Below, piece by piece: positions 1-6,526 of a stretch of DNA of 8,254 nucleotides. The first letter of the stretch is position 1, and each line of letters begins with the position of its first letter. The position numbers and the translations under genes were made by a program. Location of the stretch: the NCBI GenBank assembly GCA_016550405.1, contig JABXGX010000148.1, positions 1 through 8,254 on the forward strand, read 5' to 3'. The notes beneath the pieces are model-generated. The model was not told the origin of the DNA, did not search any database, and saw nothing but the letters and a program-made list of their open reading frames with translations. Source of the DNA: an archaeon. GTDB taxonomy: Archaea > Asgardarchaeota > Hermodarchaeia > Hermodarchaeales > Hermodarchaeaceae.

Positions 1-698
1 CGCCTGAGAAGACTGTGCTCGAGATTCCCTCACACATACCCCAAGTTCGTCACCTTGGGCAAGATATGACTGCAGGAACCATCATTATCAAAGGAAATGT
101 AGGCATGCACCTTGGAGCTCGAATGACAGGGGGCCTAATCGAAGTCAAAGGGAACGCAGATCATTGGCTCGGAGCAGAGATGTCCGGCGGGCTTATTCGT
201 GTCACAGGGAACGTTGGAGATAAAGCCGCTTCATCATATCTGGGAAGTAAATACGGAATGAACGGAGGCGGTTTACACATCAAAGGGAATGCCGGCCATG
301 AACTCGGAATGGGAATGCGACGAGGAATCATAGTTGTTGACGGCGATACAGCCTCTTACACCGGGACCCGTATGCTAGCGGGCACCATTATTGTTCGAGG
401 AGAACTAGGCGACAGGGCGGGAGCCGCAATGGGATATAAAGGAACAATAATCGCTCTAGGGAAAGCCCGCCCACCCATGCCAACGCATTTGTTCAATGGT
501 GAATATTCCGACATGGTCTTTCTCCGGCTTCTCATGGATGCCATCGAAACTGAAATTCCCAAAGTTACATTCACCGAAAAGGAACGTATTGGCCCTTATC
601 TTCGCTTTACTGGGGATTTTGGATCCGGTGGGCGAGGTGAATTACTCTTTTTAAAATCTGCGAATACCCATCTTGAGGTCGGAAATAATGGCGGGTAA
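1..698 (+). CDS. fwdC: Formylmethanofuran dehydrogenase subunit C, 3' portion (5' end outside window)
   Basis: This is subunit C of the tungsten/molybdenum formylmethanofuran dehydrogenase, the cytoplasmic complex that reduces CO2 onto methanofuran (or runs in reverse) using low-potential electrons. The reading frame is open to the left edge, with the first full codon at position 3. About 231 residues are visible. Family members have roughly 260-270, so some N-terminal residues lie upstream and the GTG at 15 is internal. What identifies it is a run of about 19-residue repeats of the form M-x-G-G-x-I-x-V-x-G-N-x-G-x-x-x-G, which in this family builds a right-handed beta-helix homologous to the glutamate synthase C-terminal domain. 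A non-repetitive C-terminal tail follows the helix. The stop codon at 696-698 lies inside mch. No other fwd subunit is visible, though they could be upstream. The sequence looks intact. Confidence 0.93.
   Translation, partial: PEKTVLEIPSHIPQVRHLGQDMTAGTIIIKGNVGMHLGARMTGGLIEVKGNADHWLGAEMSGGLIRVTGNVGDKAASSYLGSKYGMNGGGLHIKGNAGHELGMGMRRGIIVVDGDTASYTGTRMLAGTIIVRGELGDRAGAAMGYKGTIIALGKARPPMPTHLFNGEYSDMVFLRLLMDAIETEIPKVTFTEKERIGPYLRFTGDFGSGGRGELLFLKSANTHLEVGNNGG
66..428 (+). repeat. In-frame tandem repeats encoding the FwdC beta-helix
   Basis: Successive repeat units begin with an ATG-encoded Met at 66, 123, 180, 258, 315 and 372, and a shorter degenerate unit starts at 429. Five of the six units are exactly 57 bp (19 residues). 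The unit at 180-257 is 78 bp because of a 7-residue loop insertion (around ASSYLGSKYG). The repeat is conserved as protein (M-x-G-G, I-x-V-x-G-N, G-x-x-x-G) and not as DNA, so it is an old structural repeat of the beta-helix and not a recent duplication. Confidence 0.85.
675..679 (+). promoter_or_regulatory. Ribosome binding site of mch inside fwdC
   Basis: GAGGT at 675-679 lies 8 nt before the ATG at 688 and matches the archaeal Shine-Dalgarno core. It decides the start: the in-frame TTG at 673 overlaps this site and has no binding site of its own. The site lies inside the last codons of fwdC, which fits translational coupling. Confidence 0.7.
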
Positions 699-1665
699 AA
701 AACCTCCTAGCGTTAACAAGCTAGCCTTGCCCTCGGTCAAACGGCTTCTCACCCAGAGTGAAACGCTTCATGTTAAGGTGCATAAAACTAAGGGAAAAGC
801 AACAATCATCGATTGTGGCATTCATGTACCTGGCACCATGGAGGCAGGAAGACTACTTGCTGAGGTTTGCATGGGCGGTCTTGGACAGGTTGAACTAAAA
901 ACTGTGCATATAAGTGGATCGACCTTTCTTGCTACCCGAGTAACCTGTGACAACGCCGCCTTAGCGTGTATCGGATCTCAAGCCGCAGGATGGAATGTCC
1001 AAGTGGAAGGATTTTTTGCACTCGGGTCAGGTCCTGCTCGAGCAATGGCAAGAGTTGAAAATAAACTGTATGACAAGCTAGATTACAAAGATAATCATAA
1101 AGAAGCTGTTCTTGTTTTAGAAACCCGAACAATTCCGAATCCTGCTGTTTGCGAACACGTTGCTGACGCGTGCAAAATCGATGAAAAAGATCTCTACCTG
1201 CTTGTAGCACCCACAGCTAGTATAGCTGGTTCGGTACAAATTGCAGCGCGTATTGTGGAAACTGGAATACATAAACTCAAAATTCTTGGATACGACTTTC
1301 GCAAGGTTCTCAGTGGAATCGGTGTGTGTCCAATCGTTCCAGTCGCTAGAAAAGATATGCGAGCCATGGGCATCACAAATGACGCGATTTTAATGATGGG
1401 TGAAACATTTCTTTTTATCCAATCCACTGAGGATGATGGATTGGCAGATCTTATTCCGCAGGTACCTTCGTCAACTTCGTCGGACTATGGAAAACCCTTT
1501 CACAAAATCTTCAAGGATGCCGAAGGGGACTTTTATAAGATTGATAAGATGCTCTTTGCACCTGCTCATATTACTGTCAATGATTTGCGGACAGGACAAT
1601 ACCATACTGCAGGAACCTTGGATCCTCAGTTATTCCTGGAAGCCTTGGCAACAACTTTGAAGTGA
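688..1665 (+). CDS. mch: Methenyltetrahydromethanopterin cyclohydrolase
   Basis: Mch reversibly hydrolyses methenyl-H4MPT to 5-formyl-H4MPT in the cytoplasm. This is the ring-opening/closing step of the archaeal C1 pathway, between formyltransferase (Ftr) and methylene-H4MPT dehydrogenase. With the ATG at 688 the product has 325 residues, close to the roughly 315-325 usual for the family. Recognisable family blocks are HVPGTMEAG (46-54), EVCMGGLG (59-66), ALACIGSQAAGW (91-102), ALGSGPARA (111-119), LLVAPTASIAGSVQ (171-184), NDAILMMG (231-238) and the C-terminal ITVNDLRTG (295-303). It follows fwdC with an 11-bp overlap and a Shine-Dalgarno site inside fwdC, so the two genes are very probably co-transcribed. 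No poly-T terminator is obvious after the stop. The family assignment is secure. Whether the pathway runs toward CO2 fixation or oxidation cannot be read from this gene. Confidence 0.96.
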   Translation: MAGKKPPSVNKLALPSVKRLLTQSETLHVKVHKTKGKATIIDCGIHVPGTMEAGRLLAEVCMGGLGQVELKTVHISGSTFLATRVTCDNAALACIGSQAAGWNVQVEGFFALGSGPARAMARVENKLYDKLDYKDNHKEAVLVLETRTIPNPAVCEHVADACKIDEKDLYLLVAPTASIAGSVQIAARIVETGIHKLKILGYDFRKVLSGIGVCPIVPVARKDMRAMGITNDAILMMGETFLFIQSTEDDGLADLIPQVPSSTSSDYGKPFHKIFKDAEGDFYKIDKMLFAPAHITVNDLRTGQYHTAGTLDPQLFLEALATTLK

Positions 1666-1760
1666 ATTTAAAAACAATCAATGAGGTTTACCAAAAAAAT
1701 CAAACACGTTGAACATATCGTCTTCTAACAATACAAACTTGTGTATTTCGAATAATTCGT

Positions 1761-1770
1761 GGATATAATA
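1761..1770 (+). promoter_or_regulatory. Candidate TATA box upstream of the P-type ATPase (distal)
   Basis: GGATATAATA is the strongest TATA-like string in the 204-nt gap between mch and the ATPase gene. It would give a transcript starting near 1790 with a leader of about 80 nt. An 11-nt near-palindrome, CGAAT-A-ATTCG (1749-1759), directly precedes it. No experimental support is available. Confidence 0.4.
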
Positions 1771-1835
1771 TTGAACTGCATTTACAAGGAAAAGAAGAAA
1801 CAATAATTCACCAAAAAGACTCAGAATAACTTCCA

Positions 1836-1845
1836 ATAATATAAC
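1836..1845 (+). promoter_or_regulatory. Candidate TATA box upstream of the P-type ATPase (proximal, leaderless option)
   Basis: AATAATATAA-like sequence centred near 1840 sits about 27-30 nt before the TTG at 1870, the spacing expected if transcription starts at or just before the start codon. This would explain the absence of a good Shine-Dalgarno site next to the TTG. It competes with the box at 1761-1770. Confidence 0.35.
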
Positions 1846-1869
1846 TTCGCAAGGATTGTCGGATTAAAG

Positions 1870-4326
1870 TTGACAGGGACAAAAGCAATTACAACTGATG
1901 AAGCGAAAACGACAGATACAAAGGAAATTATGAAGACATTATCAACTAGTCCAATCGGCCTGTCTTCTGAGGAGGCGTCCAAGCGTTTAGAAGTTTTTGG
2001 TCCAAACGAAATATCAGAGAAGAAAAAGAATCCACTTCTAAAATTCCTAAGCTACTTCTGGGGACCCATACCCTGGATGATTGAAGCAGCTGCAATCTTA
2101 TCGGCACTCATACAACATTGGGAAGATTTCATAGTCATCCTTGTCATGTTGATGATTAATGCTGTTGTTGGGTTCTGGCAAGAAAAGAAGGCCGACGACA
2201 CCATTGAGCTTTTAAGACACAAGTTAGCCACCCAGGCTAAAGTACTAAGGGATAGGAACTGGATTGAAGTTCCAGCTCGAGAACTTGTACCAGGAGATAT
2301 TGTTCGGATTCGACTTGGTGACATGGTTCCGGCTGATTTGAAACTAACAGAGGGCGATTATCTACAGACAGATCAATCCGCTTTAACCGGTGAATCACTT
2401 CCTGTTGAAAAAAAGGTGGAAGACGTTGCGTATTCAGGATCCATAGTTCGACAGGGCGAAATGAATGGACTCGTTGTCACCACCGGGATGCAGACCTACT
2501 TCGGCAAAACTGCACAACTTGTAGAGGAAGCGAAAACTCGCAGTCACTTCCAAGAGAGTGTAATAAAAATCGGGAATTATCTAATCCTTATCGCTTTCGC
2601 CCTAGTAGCCATAGTCTTTATTGTATCCTTTCTTCGCTATGAATCGGTTCTCGAGACACTACAATTTTCTTTAGTGCTCTTAGTCGCAGCGATTCCTGTT
2701 GCATTACCAGCGGTTCTTTCTGTGACTTTGGCAGTAGGTTCACTCAGTTTGACTAAACGTGGCATCATCGTTTCAAAACTTCAGACCATTCAAGAATTGG
2801 CTGGTGTCGACACCCTATGCACAGACAAAACAGGTACGATTACGAAAAATGAAATCGCGGTTGCGGATGTTATCCCACAAAAGAACTTTACAAAACAAGA
2901 TGTTATCACACTAGCAGCCTTTGCTTCTCGGGAAGAAGATAAAGACCCGATTGATACAGCAATCATTATCAAAGAAAAGACTGAACAATCTAATGATGAC
3001 CAGACGTCGTCATTTGAGACCTTAGCCTTTAAGCCGTTTGACCCCGTTACAAAACGAACGGAAGCCACCATAGGAGAAGCTAGGAAAAATCAGTTCAAGG
3101 TTTCCAAGGGTGCAGCTCAAGTTATTCTCGCCCTAATCGCGGATAAAAAGATACCATCGAAGGATATTGATGATCAAGTAAACACTTTTGCACAGAACGG
3201 GTTTCGAGCTTTAGGCGTGGCCAAGACTGATTCAAAAGGGACTTGGCAGTTTGTAGGATTAATTGCCCTATATGATCCTCCTCGTGATGATTCTGCGGAT
3301 ACGATTACTACAGCTCAAACCATGGGATTAGATGTTAAGATGGTGACAGGCGATCATGTGGCTATTGCTAAACAGATTGCTCAGGAAGTTAAGTTGGGCA
3401 CAAACATTTTACAGGCTTCAGATTTTTTAGAAAAATCGGAAAATGAAGTTCAGGATCTTGTGGAACAAGCCGATGGGTTTGCAGAGGTTTTTCCTGAGCA
3501 TAAATATCATATCGTGGAGCTTCTGCAGAGGAAGAATCATTTTGTGGGAATGACAGGAGATGGTGTCAACGATGCGCCTGCTCTGAAAAAGGCAGATACC
3601 GGCATTGCGGTGGCTGGTGCCACAGATGCAGCGAAATCAGCGGCGGACCTAGTTCTTACAGATTCAGGACTTTGTCCGATAATTGATGCAATTAAGCAAA
3701 GCCGGCAAATCTTTGAACGGATGAACAGTTATTCCACGTATCGTATTGCTGAAACTGTACGCGTGTTATTTTTTCTTGTCTTTTCTATTCTCCTCTTCAA
3801 TTTTTATCCAATTAACGCAATTATGATTGTCGTTCTAGCTTTGCTCAATGATTTACCCATTATGATGATTGCCTTCGATAACACAATGCTCCCCGGTAAA
3901 CCTGTTCGCTGGGACACCTCAAGAATTTTAATCCTTGCAACCTGTCTCGGTTTCTTGGGAGTCGTTGCCAGCTTTGGGATATTATATCTGGGCTTAGTTG
4001 TATTCCACCTCGACCCCTTGACAATTCAAACACTGATCTTTCTTAAACTTGCAGTAGCGGGCCATATGACCATATATTTAACTCGAACTCGAGCACATTC
4101 TTTTTGGCATCGTCCGTTACCAGCTCTTCGACTTTTCGTCACAACCGAGCTCACACAGTTATTAGCTACCATCATTGCCGTTTATGGTATTCTTATGCCA
4201 GCTATTGGCTGGGGGCTTGCTGGTTTCATCTGGGGATATGCACTTCTATTCTTTGTGGTCGGGAACTTTTTCAAAATCGGAGTCATCAAACTGATGGACC
4301 GATTTAACATCGGAGTCAGACAATGA
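1870..4326 (+). CDS. P-type ATPase, P3A (plasma-membrane H+-ATPase) type
   Basis: Predicted ATP-driven proton exporter of the cell membrane, 818 residues, near the roughly 800 of archaeal homologues. Order: N-terminal cytoplasmic segment, M1/M2 (about 62-104), actuator domain with TGES at 173-176, M3/M4 (about 233-290) with the PVALP kink (276-280), phosphorylation motif DKTGT with acceptor D319, N-domain with PFDPVTKRTEAT (389-400) and KGAAQ (413-417), TGD (493-495), TGDGVND (562-568), then M5-M10 to about 803. The P3A assignment rests on M5 R631 and M6 D661 (LLNDLPIMM), which align by eye with plant AHA2 R655 and D684 of the proton path, and on N97 in M2, aligned with AHA2 N106. The plant-type C-terminal autoinhibitory domain is absent. 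Start: TTG 1870 is the only common start after the in-frame stop at 1837, except for the internal ATG at 1930. The 3' end overlaps the convergent permease gene by 81 bp. Another monovalent cation as substrate is less likely. Confidence 0.92.
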   Translation: MTGTKAITTDEAKTTDTKEIMKTLSTSPIGLSSEEASKRLEVFGPNEISEKKKNPLLKFLSYFWGPIPWMIEAAAILSALIQHWEDFIVILVMLMINAVVGFWQEKKADDTIELLRHKLATQAKVLRDRNWIEVPARELVPGDIVRIRLGDMVPADLKLTEGDYLQTDQSALTGESLPVEKKVEDVAYSGSIVRQGEMNGLVVTTGMQTYFGKTAQLVEEAKTRSHFQESVIKIGNYLILIAFALVAIVFIVSFLRYESVLETLQFSLVLLVAAIPVALPAVLSVTLAVGSLSLTKRGIIVSKLQTIQELAGVDTLCTDKTGTITKNEIAVADVIPQKNFTKQDVITLAAFASREEDKDPIDTAIIIKEKTEQSNDDQTSSFETLAFKPFDPVTKRTEATIGEARKNQFKVSKGAAQVILALIADKKIPSKDIDDQVNTFAQNGFRALGVAKTDSKGTWQFVGLIALYDPPRDDSADTITTAQTMGLDVKMVTGDHVAIAKQIAQEVKLGTNILQASDFLEKSENEVQDLVEQADGFAEVFPEHKYHIVELLQRKNHFVGMTGDGVNDAPALKKADTGIAVAGATDAAKSAADLVLTDSGLCPIIDAIKQSRQIFERMNSYSTYRIAETVRVLFFLVFSILLFNFYPINAIMIVVLALLNDLPIMMIAFDNTMLPGKPVRWDTSRILILATCLGFLGVVASFGILYLGLVVFHLDPLTIQTLIFLKLAVAGHMTIYLTRTRAHSFWHRPLPALRLFVTTELTQLLATIIAVYGILMPAIGWGLAGFIWGYALLFFVVGNFFKIGVIKLMDRFNIGVRQ

Positions 4327-5625
4327 ATTTGAGGGGTATTTACGGAGCATCACCACTAATACACAAATCCCAATGAGACACCAAGCAACGGCCATAATCA
4401 TGGCATTGAGACTTAGGTAGAACATTAACAGTATACAACTTATTATGCCCAAGATTGGTGTGAGGGGATAAAGTGGAACTTTGAAAGGACGATGCATTTT
4501 TGGTGCATCACGTCTTAATTTTATTAATGAGGCATGGACGAAAAGATAAGTAAATAGACTACCAAAATTCACGATCGATGCAATGACATCAATGCTGTTG
4601 AAAAATAACCCGGCAAGAATTGCTACGAGAATGCCTCCAAATAATACTGACAAATAAGGAGTGCAGAAGCGGCTGCTTATTCTATCAAATTGGTGGGGAA
4701 GTAGCCTATCCCGCCCCATGGCAAAACTCGCACGCGTTCCTCCCATAATGGAGCTCAAAACAACAGATGCGGTAGCAATCAATGCAGTAAACGCAATAAA
4801 ACTCGTAAATAATGGGTTAGTTGAAATTGCCCGGGCTAAATCTTCAAGCGGGGATGCGCTCGTTCCCAAATCTTGCCAATTCAATATACCAATCTCTAAG
4901 ACCGCAATTGTCATGTAAAGAACAAAGGTTATAACAAACGCGAGTATCAATGCGCGAGGAATCGTCTTTTCGGGGTTTTTGGTTTCTTCAGACATCATTG
5001 CAATGGTGTTGAAACCAAGAAAGGCAAAGAAGATAACTGCAGCTCCACTTAATGTACCACCGAAACCTGTTGGAAAAAAGGGGGTAAAATGCGCTATATT
5101 AAAAAAATTTAGTAAGTATAGCCCACCTGCCCCAATTAACAGGACCAAAGCAAAAAGCTTGATGAGGACCATAATTGAGGTGGCATTAGCACTTTCCTTA
5201 ACGCCAATTATATTTAGAATTGTAAAAATGATCGGTAACCCTATGGCAGTTAGAATCAATGGCAATGGGCCAACTAATCCAAAAAGTGCTGTGAAATAAG
5301 CGGCAAATCCAATGGAGACAGCTGCAGCACCAGCCATATAATCAAAATATTTGAACCAGCCAACAAAGAAGCTTGGAATACGCCCAAAAGCCCTTTTTGT
5401 AAACACATAGGATGCACCTGTCTCGGTTATTATTGAGGCGAGTTCTGCGGATGATAGCGCAGTCAAGAGGGCAATAATTCCAGCCAAAAAAAAGGAAAGA
5501 ATAACTGATGGTCCCGCTAGTCCCGCGGCTACCCCGCTAATAACAAAAATTCCTGCGCCGATGATATTTGCGATCCCAACAGAACTAGCTCCAAAAAGGC
5601 CAACATTTCGCTTTAATTCAGGCAT
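4246..5625 (-). CDS. APC-family amino acid permease
   Basis: Secondary amino acid transporter of the cell membrane, 459 residues, with about 12 hydrophobic segments as usual in the APC superfamily. The TM1 unwound-helix motif GAGIF is at 23-27, where the substrate backbone binds in this fold. The conserved block FAFLGFNTIAMMSEETKNPEKTIPRA (200-225) covers TM6 and the following loop. K156 in TM5 (IKLFALVLLI) aligns by eye with the lysine of ApcT (K158) and GkApcT (K191) that couples transport to protons without sodium, so proton symport is likely; the amino acid cannot be predicted. The hydrophilic C-terminal tail from about 431 is rich in Asp and Ser and is encoded mostly antisense to the ATPase C-terminus. 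The ATG at 5625 has no Shine-Dalgarno site before it. The gene is divergent from the small gene at 5901 and convergent with the ATPase, so it is transcribed alone. Confidence 0.9.
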   Translation of the reverse strand: MPELKRNVGLFGASSVGIANIIGAGIFVISGVAAGLAGPSVILSFFLAGIIALLTALSSAELASIITETGASYVFTKRAFGRIPSFFVGWFKYFDYMAGAAAVSIGFAAYFTALFGLVGPLPLILTAIGLPIIFTILNIIGVKESANATSIMVLIKLFALVLLIGAGGLYLLNFFNIAHFTPFFPTGFGGTLSGAAVIFFAFLGFNTIAMMSEETKNPEKTIPRALILAFVITFVLYMTIAVLEIGILNWQDLGTSASPLEDLARAISTNPLFTSFIAFTALIATASVVLSSIMGGTRASFAMGRDRLLPHQFDRISSRFCTPYLSVLFGGILVAILAGLFFNSIDVIASIVNFGSLFTYLFVHASLIKLRRDAPKMHRPFKVPLYPLTPILGIISCILLMFYLSLNAMIMAVAWCLIGICVLVVMLRKYPSNSLSDSDVKSVHQFDDSDFEKVPDHKE

Positions 5626-5842
5626 AGTCTAATAATGATATTCAAAGATAGAAAAGACTAGCCGTGGGTATGATCCTGCCTTGACAATTACCAATGAAAC
5701 AGAAAAATGAGAGGATTAGATTTGAGTTGATTCTCGATTATTATGGATTTGTAATGAAGAGCCCTACTTTTCTCATTTGATATAGTGCAAAAGGATTATC
5801 AATAATAAAATTATGCAGAAATCACGAACACTATCTACAGCC

Positions 5843-5852
5843 AAATTATATT
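5843..5852 (+). promoter_or_regulatory. Candidate TATA box of the small gene at 5901
   Basis: AAATTATATT lies about 26 nt before a predicted transcription start near 5873, leaving a short leader that includes the Shine-Dalgarno site at 5888. The box is flanked by a 7-bp inverted repeat, ACTATCT (5830-5836) and AGATAGT (5859-5865). The rest of the 275-nt divergent gap (5626-5900) shows no other gene or RNA that I can support. Confidence 0.45.
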
Positions 5853-5887
5853 GTGAGAAGATAGTATTAGAGAATGAAAATGTCTCA

Positions 5888-5893
5888 GAGGTG
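5888..5893 (+). promoter_or_regulatory. Strong ribosome binding site before a TTG start
   Basis: GAGGTG at 5888-5893 matches six bases of the archaeal GGAGGTG consensus, 7 nt before the TTG at 5901. It is the clearest binding site in the window and is the main reason for accepting the small gene as real and for choosing TTG as its start. Confidence 0.7.
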
Positions 5894-5900
5894 TTAACAA

Positions 5901-6254
5901 TTGAAGAAAGGAATTCCACCTTTGGAAGTGGCTAAACTCTTTTACAAATATTTAGTTGAAAAAAACAAGACAAAATGGCTCTTAACATTTCGAAAATATC
6001 ACCAAGATAATGCAGATCGTTATGGATCATCACCAGATCTGTATTGGCGAGCTGGCCAAAAAATGCAAGATAAATTTGGGTATACCTATCATCATGTAGC
6101 GGAAAATAACACACAATTAGATGAGAATCGATGGAAATTCTTTTTCCAGCGGATTAATTCAGAGGGTAAAAAAAGTGGAATGCCAGCACCAATTACTATT
6201 ATAAAAGATGAGGATTTAGAGGGCGAATGGCGAGTTGATGTCGCTACAGTATAA
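5901..6254 (+). CDS. Small soluble protein of unknown function, possibly NTF2-like
   Basis: The 117-residue product has no signal peptide, membrane segment or cysteine, so it is probably cytoplasmic. I do not recognise it as a named family. The pattern is an N-terminal amphipathic helix (PLEVAKLFYKYLVEKNKTKW, 7-26), a middle part rich in aromatic residues, Asn and His (about 33-70), then probable beta strands (RWKFFFQRI, 77-85; PAPITIIKDED, 96-105; GEWRVDVATV, 108-117). A helix of the P-x-x-V/A-x-x-F-x-x-x-L type followed by strands ending in G-E-W-x-V/I-D is common in NTF2-like/SnoaL-type folds, but this is a pattern impression only. The gene is supported by its own TATA-like box and a strong Shine-Dalgarno site. 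The TTG start is fixed by that site. It lies between two transporter genes, divergent from the permease and 272 nt upstream of the antiporter, with no overlap to suggest an operon. Confidence 0.7.
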   Translation: MKKGIPPLEVAKLFYKYLVEKNKTKWLLTFRKYHQDNADRYGSSPDLYWRAGQKMQDKFGYTYHHVAENNTQLDENRWKFFFQRINSEGKKSGMPAPITIIKDEDLEGEWRVDVATV

Positions 6255-6289
6255 ATGACTTAGAGCTATATTACAGTGAACTAGTAATG

Positions 6290-6338
6290 GCAACCGAGTT
6301 TGTGTTTTTTGGCGTGTAAGTATTATAAACTTGGTTGC
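6290..6338 (+). other. Long imperfect stem-loop in the gap before the antiporter gene
   Basis: GCAACCGAGTTT (6290-6301) pairs with AAACTTGGTTGC (6327-6338) as a 12-bp stem with a single G-U wobble. Two further wobble pairs and one A-U pair can extend it inward, leaving a loop of about 19-25 nt that contains a T6 run (6305-6310). It lies 36 nt after the stop of the small gene, so it could stabilise or terminate that transcript. It could also act as a DNA-level dyad for a regulator. No T-run follows the stem, so a classical intrinsic terminator is not shown. Confidence 0.5.
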
Positions 6339-6339
6339 A

Positions 6340-6378
6340 TGGACTAGCGAAATTATAATACGTCCAAGGTGGACTAGC
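6340..6378 (+). repeat. 9-bp direct repeat TGGACTAGC, 30 bp apart
   Basis: TGGACTAGC occurs at 6340-6348 and again at 6370-6378. The 30-bp start-to-start spacing is close to three helical turns, so both copies would face the same side of the DNA. The copies flank the BRE/TATA candidate at 6349-6360, an arrangement seen at operators. GGAC (6341-6344) and GTCC (6362-6365) also form a small inverted pair around the box. No regulator gene is visible in the window. Confidence 0.45.
6349..6360 (+). promoter_or_regulatory. BRE/TATA promoter candidate between the direct repeats
   Basis: CGAAATTATAATA (about 6348-6360) joins a BRE-like CGAAA to a TATA-like TTATAATA, the best match to an archaeal promoter in this gap. 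Transcription would start near 6380-6385 and give a leader of about 145 nt before the antiporter ATG at 6527. Confidence 0.5.
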
Positions 6379-6470
6379 ACCATATCTGGCAAAGAAAATG
6401 ATGATAGAAAAAGAAGAAGCTAAAGAATTTGGAAGTTAGGATCTAAGTCCTCGCATAAATAGCAAAGACG

Positions 6471-6480
6471 GTATAATTAT
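6471..6480 (+). promoter_or_regulatory. Alternative TATA box nearer the antiporter gene
   Basis: GTATAATTAT at 6471-6480 predicts a start near 6500 and a leader of about 27 nt that includes the AAGGT ribosome binding site at 6516-6520, 6 nt before the ATG at 6527. The BRE position is poorer than at 6349. Both boxes could be used. Apart from the elements listed, the 272-nt gap 6255-6526 holds only very short reading frames. Confidence 0.4.
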
Positions 6481-6526
6481 TTACATAACACGCGGGAAAG
6501 GATTATATCACGTAAAAGGTTTTAAA

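Noticed and set aside
932..1427. Minus-strand frames of 77-92 codons inside mch
   Set aside because: They lie fully antisense to a gene of certain identity, have compositions typical of shadow frames, and show no recognisable protein pattern.
1666..1869. Possible small RNA or tRNA in the gap after mch
   Set aside because: No T-loop-like GTTCGAATC sequence, cloverleaf pairing or strong stem was found; only promoter-like AT-rich sequence is visible.
6398..6439. 13-codon frame (MMIEKEEAKEFGS) between the two antiporter promoter candidates
   Set aside because: It is too short to support, has no ribosome binding site, and has low-complexity Lys/Glu content typical of AT-rich, purine-rich noncoding DNA.
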